Shown: piece after piece, positions 1 to 12,425 of the stretch
Layout of the letters: each line of letters begins with the position of its first letter
How positions within the stretch are numbered: position 1 is the first letter of the stretch
Origin: Rhizopus arrhizus
Lineage: Eukaryota; Mucoromycota; Mucoromycetes; Mucorales; Rhizopodaceae
Direction of reading: 5' to 3'
Length of the DNA: 64,000 bases
NCBI GenBank assembly: GCA_024220505.1
Contig: JAKZZE010000012.1
Coordinates: 1,550,001-1,614,000 of the forward strand
Position numbers and translations under genes: made by a program
The notes under the pieces: model-generated
The model's database searches: none
Told to the model about the DNA's origin: nothing
Seen by the model: the letters and a program-made list of their open reading frames with translations, nothing else

Positions 1-1262
1 CAATAGTTTTGAATAAGGAGTTAAAGCTGCCAATTCTGTGTAGGTCGGTGGTGCGTCGTTCAGGAAATAGTAAAGGTAAAATCGGTGATGACGCAAACAA
101 CAAGGCACAAAGGATATATTTCATGAGGCTGGCAGCAAAAGATTCTGGAGTGGTTGCTGGGTCGGATGAGAGGATCAGCGGAGTAAGCTATCGTATCTGC
201 AAGGCAGAATGTTACGTCGATGGGTCCAATATAGCGATGCCGCTCTCGTTACGTGGTCACTGACAGTCTTGAAATTTGACATACGGAAAGTTCTTCTGTT
301 TCAAAAATGATATAGTCACCGTACATAACCGCTGGAAGAAGCTTTGAGGAGGTGACAAAACCATTACATTATGCCAAATTCGACTAGAAGGGGTGAATTG
401 GCAACCATGCTGCTACCTAGTATGGACAACTGTTGCCGTGAGAGGATGGTAGTATGTTTCTCGAGTTTCACAGTGAGGCTGTCTAAATAACTAGACAATT
501 GTTGAGCACTGCTTGTGAAAGGATAACCAAGGTAAATGATAGTCGAAGATGCCCACTTGTTATGTCACCGGGTGATTCCATTAGCAGATAGCATTTATCT
601 TCAATCATGGTGGTCTTCCCCTGAAAGGGAGACAGCCAAAGGCTTGCCGCGATTCAAACGAACGTTGGAAGCTTTAACGTATATAGATACTAAATAAAGT
701 AATGTCTGCAACTCTGTAGGTCGTGTAAGGAAAACCAGGACATCGTCTGCATAGGCTAGTGCTTTCAATGGTGGCGATGATCTTGGCAGAGAGGTAAAAT
801 TTGGCCATTGCGGTCTAAGAAATGTAAATCCTGGGATAAGTGGAGAGGACCATATAGAACGTAGCAATGGTTCTATTGCCAAATTGAAAGGAAGAGGAAA
901 GAGGGGATCTCCTTGACGTAAGCCTCTGACCTGCAAAATTGGTGCCGTAAGGAAGCCATTGACGTTTATACAAAGAGATGCCGCAAAAAAACAGGGAGAT
1001 AATGCTGGTAACCAAAGATTGTAGAAAGCCAAATTTATCTAAACATGCTTGTAAATACTGAGGGTGCACTCGGCCATAAGCTTTTTCTTGATCCAAACGT
1101 AAAGTGACACAAGGAAGATTCGTTCTTTGGGCAACATCCATTACGAGTCGAGTGGTGGCCTCATTGTCAGATATGAAATGGTTAGGCATAAATTCTGTCT
1201 GGTGCATGTCGATCAGGTGAAGCAGTACTTCATTGGCTCTTGCTGCTAGCAATCTGATATAG
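1..1262 (-). mobile_element. Degenerate non-LTR (LINE) reverse transcriptase relic
   Basis: Reading the reverse strand gives a LINE reverse transcriptase in pieces. The piece starting near 1252 contains the palm segment LRLDQEKAYGRVHP. The next frame carries LRQGDP and the catalytic YADD box (about 740-930). Past a stop near 600 the thumb continues as IIYLGYPFTSSAQQL (about 495-545), then decays toward base 1. At least one frameshift (around 985) and several stops make it non-functional. The endonuclease and 3-prime end are not in the window. The family assignment is secure from the RT motifs; the clade is not determined. Confidence 0.85.
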
Positions 1263-1280
1263 ATTTTTGTCTTATTTGGA

Positions 1281-2370
1281 AGTCCTCGCTATGCACCACA
1301 ACAGCAAGCAACTCGAATAACTTCAGGCAGACTTAGCTATTTCCCATGCTGAAATACGCAAGTTACAGTAAGAGAACGCTTCCTTACGGAAACAACTTGC
1401 TCCAAAGCCCTCAATCACAGATAACCCACCTTCTTCATCTGGACACATCACATCGCCAACCGCTTCCTACCTCCCTCATAGCCCTCTCATCCCATCTAAA
1501 TGTCCCATCGCCTAGCAACATCTCCCCTCCTCCGCCTAAGGTTGCTAAGCCTAAACGCGATAATTCCCAACATAGACTGACTGCTATTGTCAGGCAATTT
1601 TCTTCACCTGCTGAACCAACAGGCTTTAAACCCATCCACGTATCCGTTCGACGCCGTCTCTCTCTACAACAATTGCGCTCCAACCTCTGCAGGTTACACA
1701 CTGACACCCGTCGAATTCTGATATTCATTATTCAGATAGAAATTTAGTCAGCTTCCTTATCTACATTGGTTATGAAACCGAGCTACGTTCACAATTGTGC
1801 AAATTCAATATCACAGTCTGTGACGATTTCGATCCTTTAGATCCATCAATCATTCGCGATTCTACTCTCGTCAATGAACCCATTGACTGTAAAGTATAAT
1901 GTGCTTGCAAAGCATTCCTCCATAGAATATGTGTCGCTCTGCAGCGATTCAGGACTCCCATTTACAATGCTGTTGCCAACTTCTTTGTCCAGTCTGGTCT
2001 TATTGACCTCGACGACTTAGCGTCATATGATCTTGCCCCATCATACAAGTATAGCACAGAACATATACTTGACCATGTATAGACTCCGCGGATAAATATC
2101 CAACATGTTCAACCAACTGCTTGCACCATCCTTTATGAATCTAACTACCTATTTCATATAAAAAGATCCGCCAACGTCGTCAGCCGGCCTCACACTGATG
2201 TCTATGACATGCCTTTCCATTATTACTCATTCACTTTCTTTTTTCTTTTTTTGCCCTTGCTCCTATAAGGGATTTTTTAGCTTCTTTTACATCTTGTTTG
2301 ATCTGGCTTGGGCAATTATGGTGTCTTGAAACGCCGCGTGCTCATTTAAGCCTGTAAATAAAATATTTAG
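1281..2370 (+). mobile_element. Dispersed 1.1 kb repeat, copy A (putative LINE ORF1)
   Basis: This stretch is closely repeated in the same orientation at 62081-63170. Both copies begin with AAGTCCTCGCTATGCACCAC and end in CTCATTTAAGCCT followed by TAAATAAAATAT. A degraded coding region can be followed across frames. It includes an Arg-rich stretch, then LCKFNITVCDDFDPLDPSII and a C-terminal LDHV. Frameshifts and stops break it in this copy. It is probably ORF1 (nucleic-acid-binding protein) of a LINE, because it abuts a LINE RT relic, but no defining domain is visible. The ORF1 label is inference; the repeat itself is directly visible. Confidence 0.7.
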
Positions 2371-2610
2371 TTTATTTCTTTTGTTGCTCATAATTTTTTA
2401 TTTTGCAGGTAATGTTTTTACGGTGGTCCCTCAATAATTTCAACACCCTTCAAAAATAGCATTAAACCTTCACAATCCTTGTTAACTTCAAGTTCAATCT
2501 TGAATCCTTAACGAGGATAAAACTCATCCGATCAATTTGTGTTTTGGCATAAAAATATCCAAGTTCTTCAAATACCTATTTTTTAAGAATACATAACTCT
2601 TACTCTCTCT

Positions 2611-2613
<3 letters not shown>

Positions 2614-2652
<39 letters not shown>
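2614..2652. repeat. Homopolymer T tract
   Basis: There are 39 consecutive T residues preceded by a CT-rich run (ctctctctct). It may be the poly-A tail of a reverse-strand retroelement insertion, or simply a slippage-prone tract. Confidence 0.9.
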
Positions 2653-2653
<1 letters not shown>

Positions 2654-3389
2654 ACGTTTCGCACTGTTTTTATTATTACAATAGCTTTTTTTCTTACAAT
2701 GTTTCATATCAAATTTCTCTCTGTCTGATATTGTGGATACGCTTAGTAGCCAAAGTTTTCTATATTTACTAAAATACTGTTTATAAAAAAAAAAGCTCGC
2801 ATTTATTCTTTATTTTTAAAAACTCATAGTAATGATATGAATGAGAATATTTTATATAAAGATGGTAAGCTATGCCAATAGGAAAAATAAATTTTTAGTA
2901 CGCAATATTTACAGAACTACCTCTGCTCCTTGGATATGGAATTAATAAGAATGTATATTCCAAAGGGAAGTTCTATTACACGTGCTTTAAAGACACCAAG
3001 GTTCAAATTCCCTTCTTGCTCCAAGAATATTGGTTTAGATTTCATTCCTATGCTTGAAATTGCTTGAAAAGGTAAACCAGCCATGTTGGATACAGTTCAT
3101 GATTTAAAAAATCATAAAAAACCACTGAACTTTCTATCACAGTGAACAGTTCTGTTTTATTACCTCAATTATTTTATCGTAGTTCTTGAATCTTTCTTTT
3201 TCTTTATCAATTCACTCTACAGTATAACATATTTATTTAACAATTGTAGTTGACGAAGTTTCATTATTATTATTAAAAATTATCAAATTTAAAAGAGCAA
3301 AACTATTAACTAAAGTGTAGTCTCTCTTATTTTCAAAGCAATATGCTTTTACTTACAGGAACAACCAGGAGAAGGTATAGATTTTCTGC
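2653..3389. other. Gene-free AT-rich stretch
   Basis: No coding pattern, RNA gene or clear repeat was recognised in this AT-rich segment. Confidence 0.5.
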
Positions 3390-3720
3390 TCCAACTCCCA
3401 GACCCTAAAATGCTAAAGCCTTAAGAACTATAGAGTGTTGCCATACTTTTTTACTTGGTCCACTAAAATGAACTTCAAAGAGCGTCTACAGTTAATCGCC
3501 AAAATAAAAAAGTCTCCAGATCCCAAATGCCAACTGCCCACACCCCATAAATTTTCTGGTCCGAGAAGCCCTGTAAAGACAACATCTGCAATCAATACTA
3601 AGAAGTAAAGAACTTAAAACTTCAGCATACTCTTCTTACATGGTCCACTAAAATGAACTTCAAAGAGTGTCTACAATTAATCGCCATGTAAGAAAAGTCT
3701 CTCAGATCCAACTAATGTGA
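3390..3720. repeat. Imperfect tandem duplication, about 175-bp period
   Basis: The segment GGTCCACTAAAATGAACTTC plus its flank (3466-3530) recurs about 173 bp downstream (3640-3713). Each copy is preceded by a more diverged block with TTTTCTG(C/G)TCC. No coding sense was seen. Confidence 0.7.
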
Positions 3721-3837
3721 AAAAAGAAAAGAAATTCTTTTTTTAGTGTTTAGAGAAACAATCAGTTTTATTTAGAGTCATAACGCCTCTTGATTTTTTA
3801 TTTGTATTTTGTGGACTGTGATTTTATATCTTGCATG

Positions 3838-3908
3838 AATTTATCGTTTTATGTATAAATTATATTGCAAAATTTGTAAGAATACCACATTCAATCCTGG
3901 AGATAGTA
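3838..3908. repeat. Half of a mariner-type terminal repeat
   Basis: This segment is the reverse complement of one arm plus the centre of the small palindromic element at 28786-28886 (shared core TTTATGTATAAATT). Its partner arm on the left is not recognisable. It lies about 350 bp upstream of a mariner transposase relic and is probably a remnant of that element's terminus. Confidence 0.6.
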
Positions 3909-4256
3909 TATAACGTACCAGATGAGTACATGCATTGTTTCAAATTAATAAATGAGGCTCCGAAATCTAATCCTAGGAAATTGGAATGGCCCAAAATGAC
4001 TTATACGACACTGTTGGCTTGGAATGGCACTGTTGGGAAGAAGCGGAAATAAGAGAGAAGGTAGATGAACCAGATATCTGGAGTATAGGATCTATAGGAT
4101 TCACAAGTCTTTGCTGTGGATAACAGTTTAGGGTTGCTGTCTTCTTTTTGATGGTATGTACCTCTGATGGATCATTATTCATAAATATATCTTAGAGGAA
4201 GCCCTAATAGTTACTTAAATCCATGATTTTCTTGAGCAAATTTAAGAGCCTCTTAA

Positions 4257-4885
4257 CCTTGTAATTGAAGGAGGACTTTCAGCAAGAAAAGTTGGAACGA
4301 TGGTCAGTATTGTTGAGAGAACAGCTCAACATTACGTTAAGCTTTATAGAGATTATGAAGAGAAGCGTTTTCCTGGTATAAGAAAACATCGAGCCAAGTA
4401 GCAAGTGAAACTTAAATCATGTCATACAGACTTACTTTGTGATTTCTATGGCAAAAAACCTGAAGCTGTACTCTGGCAAGCAAGAGAATCTGTAATTAAA
4501 GCTTTTCTAGAAATTGAATTAATCTACTTATCTGGCCTTCGTAAGCATCTAGTCCAACACGCATATTTAATACTCAAAAAGCTAAAACGAATTGTAACTC
4601 CAAGATCAACTCTTAACAATTTCAAACTACGCAAAGAGAGAGTTTTAGAACGGAGAACAGATGAAAATATGGATTGGGAAAGTTGCTACGTTTTCATCAA
4701 TGAGGCAGGTTCCAACATGCATATTCGTAGAAACTTTGGTTAATCAAAGCGAGAAACGCCTGCCAAGGCATTGATTCCTTCGAACAGAGACGTCATCTTG
4801 GCCATAATTGGTGCTATCTGCGAAAAAGGAGTAATCGATTTAACCTTGCGTAAATCAAAGGCTATTCAGAATAAGGCTAGTTGAA
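4257..4885 (+). pseudogene. Tc1/mariner-type DDE transposase, broken
   Basis: A transposase can be read from GLSARKVGTMVSIVERTAQ (about 4275) through an HTH-like N-terminal region. It continues into the first catalytic block CYVFINEAGSNMHIRRNFG (about 4685-4740, normally VFIDEAGFN). IGAICEKGVIDLTLRK follows at about 4808-4855. Stops occur at about 4400, 4741 and 4882. The expected first catalytic Asp is Asn here. The second Asp and final Glu blocks are absent, so the element is inactive. The family call rests on the order of conserved blocks, which also appear in the relics at 11846, 14000 and 59124. Confidence 0.85.
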
Positions 4886-7800
4886 TTTCCTCCAACTACA
4901 CTAAAAAACCATTGACAGTCAACAATGCAAAATAAAAATGCAGTTCTTTTGCAAGGAGGAGTTAACAAGCATTTTTAAGTTACAGCTAGCCAAAGAAAAT
5001 GAAGCCATCTCTCATTTATATAGATAACATGAATTATCATAAGAACTTGAAATAATATATAGTATTTAAATAGATATACATCATTATGGATATTCGTATC
5101 CGAGGAAGGATAACTGCTAAACATATTGAAAAGCTAACTCGACACTGTATGGATAATTTTTACGAAAATCATTTGCGGATAAAATGAGCTTCAATGATTC
5201 AAATATCTACCATACCCTCCCTTGTCAATAATCGTAAGAGTTAAATGTAATTTTTTAGTAAAAAAAATTCTGATATTTGTAAAGTTATTAACAAATGCCT
5301 ATTTCTTTCCCTTTTCTTTGTTATTTAGAATTAAATATGCTTAGCATTAAAGTTATGCTTAAATTGAAAGATGTACATCCATGCAGTGAATTAATAAATG
5401 TGTAAATCAATGTTTTATCATTATTGTTTCTGCTAAAAGTTCGTCAAATATAAGATAGTAGTATAACAACAAAAGGTTATAGTTATAAAGCATTGAGAGT
5501 TCTATCTCTTATACTCAAAAATTAAGCAGATTGAAGCAGTTTAAATTTGATATTCATATAAGATATCAAATACTAAAAAGGAAAGGCTCTCGATAATAAG
5601 TATTAGATTTTTGTTGTAATAACAACAACATTACTTTGGTTAGGAGCATATACAGTATAATATGAATTGCCTTGATAAAACACTAAAGTCAATGTGACTA
5701 TAAACAAATGTTATGAACACGGGTAATTAAATTTTTGTTTGTTAAATATGTGTTCTATACAGTTTGAATCATATTGCAATATAACTGTCCGTTGAGGATC
5801 AGAAGAACTATAAATCATAATATTAAACGCTGTTGATTTTGATGTCTACAAGAAATTAAAGAATTCTTGCACTATCGAGTTTCTTTACATCCTTCTAGTT
5901 ATTTAATAGTTTAGCTGAACAGTATATTAAGATACATTCCAAACTTGATTATGTCATGATCATGTAAGCATGGTCGCATAAATAGAAGTAATAATGTAAC
6001 TATGTTCGAAGTAGGCTATATGTGTGCTGCACTTAATGAAAGACCAGACATATACACATATCTTTCTGACAAAAATCTAAATGAGATTGTACTTTATTTC
6101 TCACGAATTTGTGCTTTATTTCACATGTACTACTATGCATGTTTCTAGGGATATGAAAATATCCCGACGCGAACATAGAAAAAGAAAACTTAAAACAGTT
6201 ACTTGTAAACCATACCCTCAATTAGGCAAATGTGGGGAACCGGAAAATAGAATCTATCCGGCTGGAAATCGTCCCAATATAGAAAATGTGGGGAAATCGG
6301 AAATAATTTATTTTTTTGTCCGAACTGGTATCCGTCTGGAATACCTTGGGAAACGATAGGCGTGTTTTAGATTATGAAAGATTATAATATGTGTACTCAA
6401 AGAATCAAATATAGTAGCTCTCTATTTATAAGCATTGTCTGGCATGACATAAAATCAGACTTTTCTTACTTTTGTTGATGAAATTCTTCCACTTGGTAAA
6501 CATTATAACCAAAAGAAGGATTAGACAATTGAAAAAAAGTAGGCATTCAGTGTTACAAGTCACAGTGTTTCGCCTCTAAGATGAGAAACGCAAGCTGTTT
6601 ACTATCCACAACTTACTGATCACAAAAATTAGAGTAGTGTGATATACGTACTTACTTTCCATTCAAATGTTTACACACAGAAATTGATCATTATGCGTGA
6701 GATAGATCCCATGTCAATAGAGTATTCCACTTTGCATTAACTTCAAGCAAGCTATATATAAATCTATAGTTGAGCGTAATAAGTCCCATCATGACTTTAT
6801 GTCTTTATTCGACATCAAAACTTATAACAAAAAGCAGAAATGGCTCCATCCAGTACATAAAATTTTCTAGCGGACATGCAATTGGTAGTTTGAAAAATAA
6901 GATTGAATGAAATCACCCGTGCAACTCTCAATTGTAGTGCAAAAGACAAGTTACACTAATTTGCATAAAACTATCACATATCTGCCATCATTTTAATGTG
7001 GTGTTTATATTAAAAAAAAAAGAACAATAGTACTATTAGCTTATTTACTATTTTTCTAAAGGCATCGTCTATAAGGAAAAGATTTTCCATTAAAGCTTAG
7101 AGGTTGAGATTATTTCAAGTGTAATTATATAACAGATTATAGATGAATAATGTACAATCAGAAGCACTAGAGTCATATGGCCATATATAATCTGCCAAGA
7201 AAAAAAAAAAAAAAAACGGCAATGCTGGCTATAGTCCATATTAGACCGAATACTCTAATAGTAATTCAAGTGAGCTTCAAAATGGATATGCTCTAGTTCT
7301 GATGGTATATCGCTTCAAGTATCAAAGCTCAAGGCACATAAGCTGCTCTTAACGACACTTAGATTTGTATCAAAGATTTGGTAAGCATCCAAATAGAGCT
7401 GGTAGAATATAAAATTATCGAGCCCTACACCCCTCTGAGTACGAACACAAGTGTGTAAAACAACAGCTTCGAAACCCGCAAAATCCTTCTTTGCCTGAGA
7501 ATGATGGAATAATTTGGTTATAATACTGAAGTGTAAAAGTTTGCTGGTACATAAATAAATGTATACAAACAGTATCTATAGAGATATCTCCACGCTTTGT
7601 TTGATTTTTCAATCAGTTTAAACAACTAGTTTAATCTTCGAAAGGACAATTTGCATTTTAGGGATGATGAAGTACTATTGCATATCTTTTAATGTTCCCG
7701 TTTGTTTTTCTTAATACATGTTGCCAAATTTTTTTGTTCTAACTTACTTTCATATTTATTTGTCAGCTATAATATTCAGATAATATTATGGTCTTTATGA

Positions 7801-7970
7801 CTAGAAAAAGTTGAAAAAAAAAAAAACTATAATCGGAAAATTTATATTCGAGCTTAAAAATTCTCCTGTTTTCGATTGCATCCTAATATAGAAATGTTTT
7901 AATGCTGAAAAAACGGTTGTTTCAAATGAGATGTCTACTGAAAATCCTGTCTGTGCCTTGTGAACACTTC
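4886..7970. other. Long AT-rich region without recognisable genes
   Basis: About 3 kb with only short, compositionally random reading frames. An A tract lies at 7200-7216. No tRNA, LINE or transposase motif could be followed. It is probably decayed repeat DNA upstream of the pectinase gene. Confidence 0.5.
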
Positions 7971-7976
7971 CGGTCA

Positions 7977-7986
7977 GTATATAAGG
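7977..7986 (+). promoter_or_regulatory. TATA-like box of the GH28 gene
   Basis: GTATATAAGG lies 56 bp upstream of the ATG at 8042. A second AT-rich run (TATATAAATAAA, 8021-8032) is too close to the start codon to be a likely TATA box. Confidence 0.45.
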
Positions 7987-8041
7987 AAGAACTAATTGCT
8001 TCTTTTTTCTTTGTCAAGCATATATAAATAAAGCAGCCATC

Positions 8042-9357
8042 ATGGTCCGATTTATCTCCTTCACACCACCTATCGCTGCTCTTTTATTGCTTTCTTTTGG
8101 CGTGAAGCATACCTCTACCGCTTCCACCAACACATGCATCGTATCCAATAGTGACTCTGATGATGCCATCACAATTGCTGAAGCCTTTGAAAAGTGTAAG
8201 ACAGGTGGTACTGTTGTCTTTCCCAAGGACAGCTCATACCAATTGAACAGCATTGTTACCACTTCAGATCTCAAAAACGTAAATATTAACTTTGCTGGAA
8301 CGATTCACTTACCTGCTCGTGAGGAGTCTTATCGAAACGGGGACTATTATATTCAAATCAAGGGTACACATATCAAGATGTATGGTGGTGGTACAATTAA
8401 TGGCCATGGACAAGCTTGGTAATTTTATATATATATGAGGGATATTGGGTAGACATCAACTTAGCTCTCTAGGTACGATGCCCTGGACCATACCGCTCCT
8501 TCTGTACTTCGTATCGCTGCCAATGACTCCATCATTGGTGGCTTTACCATCATCAACTCACCCAGGGCTCACTTGAACGTAACCAATTCAACAAACCTTG
8601 TTCTTCATGATTTTACTCTTCATACTGTCTCTAATAATAGCTATCTTCCTAAAAATACAGATGCTTTGGACCTTTATCATTCCTCAGGTATCACTTTCAA
8701 GGACTCTATGCTAACTGTAGGTGATGATTGTGTGGCAATCAAAGAAGGTAATGTGCATAGTTTGTAATACACTAGGTTTTTGACATTCTATAATAGACGT
8801 TGAAAAGGTACTTGTGTCTAATGTTACTTGCAGAGGAGGTCACGGTTACAGCATTGGATCTCTTGGTATTGGTGGTAGAAAAGATTATGTCAAGCACGTT
8901 AATTTCCGTAATAGTACCTGTATTGATTGTGAGAATGGTGTGCGAGTCAAGACATGGGCCGGTGGAAAGGGTATTGTTGACGATATCAATTATAATGATA
9001 TCATACTTAAAAATGTGGATAACCCAATACTTGTAACCACTCACTACTGTGATCCTAATGTGATTGAATACTGTAATGGAAATGATGACAACTCCTTAAA
9101 TATCAGTAGTATTCACTTTAAAGATATTACTGGGTAAAAAAATAATTATCATAGGCATATAATGTATTAATCAACATGTGTTATTTAGTACTGCCTCTGC
9201 TCTTGGTAATCCTATTGTCAATGTGAACTGTTCAATCGAAAGCCCCTGTTCTGATATTACTTTTTCGGGTATTGATATTACAAAGGCTTCAAATACCACA
9301 AATAATGTTTGTGTGCATTTGGAAGGTTCTGACGAGGTTTCTGAATGCTCATCTTGA
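8042..9357 (+). CDS. Glycoside hydrolase family 28 pectinase (polygalacturonase)
   Basis: This is a secreted pectin-degrading enzyme. The N-terminus is a signal peptide ([20 protein letters not shown]). Four exons join as 8042-8418, 8473-8747, 8797-9133 and 9189-9357, giving about 385 residues. All GH28 active-site blocks are present: NTDALD in exon 2, GDDC at the end of exon 2, [12 protein letters not shown] in exon 3 and VRVKTW (the RxK motif) in exon 3. Several N-glycosylation sequons and paired cysteines fit an extracellular right-handed beta-helix. AATAAA follows 35 bp after the stop. Endo- versus exo-acting specificity cannot be settled by eye; Rhizopus genomes carry many paralogues. 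The gene is intact despite lying between repeat blocks, and it converges on the CHERP-like gene. Confidence 0.92.
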
Positions 9358-9723
9358 ATTATTCCTTCTCTTTATGTATAATTCTGTATAAAAATAAAAC
9401 ATTCTTTCATTAATATCCTGCAAGATAAATTTATTTATTAAAGCATGTACTAGTGAAATAACTTAAAGGTGTGATTGTAAGATCAATTTCAATCGAAAGC
9501 TGGCATAAATAAAAATAAAACCTACAGGATATATAAAATGATTTATTTAGTATAATCTTCTTTCACCACCAATTTTCATAGAGTAGCTTGATTAAAAAAA
9601 AAAAAACTTTACAAAACAAATTCATCATCCAAAGTATTTTATTGTCATACAGTTTTTTTTTTCCAGCAAATGTTATTTAAAGACTATCACACTCTCTTGC
9701 TAAGTGACCAGGCTATACACATG
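9358..9723. other. Convergent intergenic region
   Basis: This AT-rich spacer lies between two converging genes. It contains AATAAA for the upstream gene (about 9392) and T/A tracts near 9595 and 9650. Nothing else was recognised. Confidence 0.5.
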
Positions 9724-11434
9724 CTAACATGAGCATTTTTTGTTTAGGGCGTTTTCTCTTCTTACCTTTCCACATTTATAACAAATAAGTGGTGGTGGTG
9801 GTTCTCTTCGACTATATGACTGACTTTTATTTTTTCGAAATGCAGCATATTCATCTGCAGTTTGATTTCCTAAACCCAAATGTTTTGTGTTTGTATTAAG
9901 ACCAGAGGATGATGACGGATAAATAGGAATTGGAAGTGGAGATGGTGAAGGTGAAGGTGAGCGATATCGTCTGACATTAGAAGGGGGACTTGGACGATTC
10001 TTGCTATGATGATCTCGGGATAAATAGCGTTCTCTAGACGGGCTTCGATAACGATCTCGAGAAGAACTTCGATAACGATCTCGAGAGGGACTTCTGCGGC
10101 GTTCTCTGGAGGGACTTCGGTATCGATCTCGACTTTGATTTCTTTTGTATCGATCTCTAGATGGACTTCGATGACGTCCGTGATAGACAGGGCTTGGACT
10201 TCTGCTGCTACGACTACTGCGACTACTGTAGCTACTGTAGCTGCGACTTCGACTTCGACTTCGGCTTCGGCTTCGGCTTCGACTATAGCTACTGTTTTGT
10301 TGTTGTTGTTGTTGTTGTTGTTGTGGTGGTGGTGCTGCTACTGCTTTTTTCTTTCTGGAAGCCATTCTTTCATAAAATTTATCCAAATAGCCCTTCTCCC
10401 AGCCTTGAGGATCCATAGGCGCTGTATCGTCAAAGACAGGGTCATCTTGCATAAATAGCGTCAATCCAGAATAAAATACATCAATGGCAGCCAATAATTC
10501 TGGACATGGAGGTGGACGAGGGAAAGGAACCTTAATGGCTGATGGATCAATAGGTTTATAATATTCATCACACTTTTTTTTTATGAGGATGTAAGAGCAT
10601 GTTTACTATTATTATTGTTTGTGAAACTTACTTGCATGGAGGCCATGATACCAGCCGGTAATTCAAAATAGGGTCTTGAGGGAGGAATCATTTGTATTTT
10701 GATAGGTAATGGCTGTGATGGAGGAGTATAGGGCGCTTGTGGTATGGAAAGTGGAGGAAACAAAGTAGGTCCTGTAACACTTTGTTTCATTTGAATCAAG
10801 GTTTCATGATCAAAGATGTCTCTATCACCCCAAAAGGTAATACACTTATTTTTGACATATGAGGATAAAAATAAAACATAGATGTGCAAGTATTTTACCT
10901 TGATTACTTTTGCTCTTTGGTCGTCTGTTTCTGCTGCTTCATATGCAAGCTTTAATAAAGGAACAAGAAGTGGCAACATAGCATCTCGCATCCAAGTCAT
11001 TTGTTTTCTAGCCCTATATAAAAAATGTAAGCTACTTGTGTAAGGATACACAGCTAAACAATTTACGCGTGATATAACAGGTCGTTGACTAGATAGATCA
11101 AGTATAATCTTTCTTCTTTTCCAGATCGAGATTTTGCTAAAGATAAAAAATATTCCATAAAAGCAAATGTTTGTGTTGCTGAATGGACATGTTCAAATAC
11201 CCAGGTTTTACCCGTCTACGACAAAAATCGAGATTGAATAAAACAACTGTTATTTTTAAAGAGAAAGTTATATACTTCAATGTTGGCTCTTGAACATTCC
11301 AACATAATCATGTGTAAAATAACTCGAAAATCTTCTATTCGTTGTCTACTCAAGCCTTCACTGATCATCACTTGACATAGCTTTTGAAAACAATCACTTG
11401 GTTTAACATCAGTTGCAGGATACATCTCAGTCAT
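9724..11434 (-). CDS. CHERP-like CID/RS-domain RNA-processing protein
   Basis: The N-terminal part matches a CTD-interaction-like (CID) domain: GKTWVFEHVHSATQTFAFME, then LYLIYLVNDLLYHA, then RKQMTWMRDAMLPLLVPLL. It is followed by a Pro-rich linker with YFELPAGIMASMQ and YYKPIDPSAIKVPFPRPPPC. The segment GWEKGYLDKFYERM follows. This order is that of CHERP, a U2 snRNP-associated factor. The C-terminal exon (9724-10494 reading frame) holds a Gln run, a long RS/SPSRDRYRSPSRER domain and a short HLGLGNQTADEY G-patch-like segment. It ends in CYKCGKVRRENALNKKCSC, possibly a small zinc knuckle. At least four short introns split it. The start is the ATG at 11434. The N-terminal SURP domain of animal CHERP is not visible. 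Nuclear splicing function is inferred. Confidence 0.75.
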
Positions 11435-11502
11435 TTTGTAAAACTGTGAATAATAAAAAAAAAGGATTGGTTTTTTCCTATAAATTTACGCATTAAAACT
11501 TT

Positions 11503-11571
11503 TTTTGCGCACCGGAGCTTCCATTTTGCGCACCGGAACGTTTCATTTTGCGCACTGATTTTTTCATTTTG
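11503..11571. repeat. Iterated CATTTTGCGCACCGGA motif (transposon subterminal repeats)
   Basis: About three and a half tandem copies of a 21-22 bp unit around TTTTGCGCACCGGA, becoming TTTTGCGCACTGA and TTTTGCC, lie 275 bp beyond the C-terminus of the transposase relic at 11846. Such iterations at mariner-type ends usually bind transposase; this assignment is inference. Confidence 0.55.
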
Positions 11572-11600
11572 CCTAAAGGATTTATTGATTGCCTTTGAAT

Positions 11601-11656
11601 TTGTATTCAAGTGTCAAATAAATTCTATTAGATTTGACCGAGACACTTGAATACAA
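11601..11656. repeat. Perfect 15-bp inverted repeat (hairpin)
   Basis: TTGTATTCAAGTGTC (11601-11615) and its exact complement GACACTTGAATACAA (11642-11656) flank a 26-nt loop. It sits between the CHERP-like gene start and a transposase relic, so it is probably part of the transposon end. Confidence 0.7.
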
Positions 11657-11845
11657 AATAAGAAGTACCGTGATCCCGTCCCTCCCTTTTCTTTTGACTT
11701 AATTTTTTGATAAAAGCTTAGTGAGGATACTCATAAAAGTGTTTATTATTATTACTTGTAAAAAGAATTATTTAAAGTTTTTCTTCCAAAGCTAAACAAC
11801 CCTCAAAGAACAAAACAGAAGGTCTGATTCACCCTCGAAAGTCTT

Positions 11846-12272
11846 TCAGAGATCCTTCTGTACATGGTTCCATGATTCTAGGAGTTCGAGTATCTCCGTT
11901 ATCAAAAGACCCCTCTTTACACCAAATTTTATATTTGACCAAAACTCCTCAATAGGGTTCAAAAAAGGTGAGCACGGTGGGAGATATATGCATATGTATC
12001 CTCTACTTTTGATACATTTTCTGAAGGTAACAGACTTATGAATAGGAGCAGTGTCCATGACAATATAATGCCGTTTTAAATCATTTTTATAAGGAACGTC
12101 CATAACGTTTTGCAGGTAGCCCAAAAAGTGCTCCGTTCTAGTTCCGATTCTTATAGTAGTTGTTACAACAGTACCATTGGTTTTTCTTTTCTTGCTACCT
12201 ACTATTTTAATTGGTTTTCTCAACAGGATGTCAATGGTATCTTGTGCAGAAATGGCTCCAAGGATTGCAATC
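11846..12272 (-). pseudogene. Tc1/mariner-type DDE transposase, C-terminal half
   Basis: On the reverse strand a reading frame runs from AILGAISAQDTIDILLRKPI (about 12268) through YIVMDTAPIHKSV (second catalytic Asp). It then reaches YLPPCSPFLNPIEEFW (the final acidic residue of the DDE triad) and ends at 11846. The N-terminal half with the HTH and first catalytic Asp is missing. It differs clearly in sequence from the relic at 14000, so it represents a separate subfamily. The upstream flank up to the LINE insertion at 12426 shows no further coding. Confidence 0.85.
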
Positions 12273-12425
12273 GAAGCTTGTCAGTCATCATTTGTTAATT
12301 GAAAAAGAAAAAGCACTTACCAAAGATTGAACATTTCCAACAATTGCAGCTACTTTTTAAACAAAGCCTGATGAAAATACAGTATATTTTGAGCAAGCGC
12401 ATATCAGAAAGTATAGATCATATAC

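Noticed and set aside
10135..10458. Forward frames rich in Ala/Thr/Val and Phe/Asp repeats
   Set aside because: They are antisense shadows of the RS repeats and Gln run of the CHERP-like gene.
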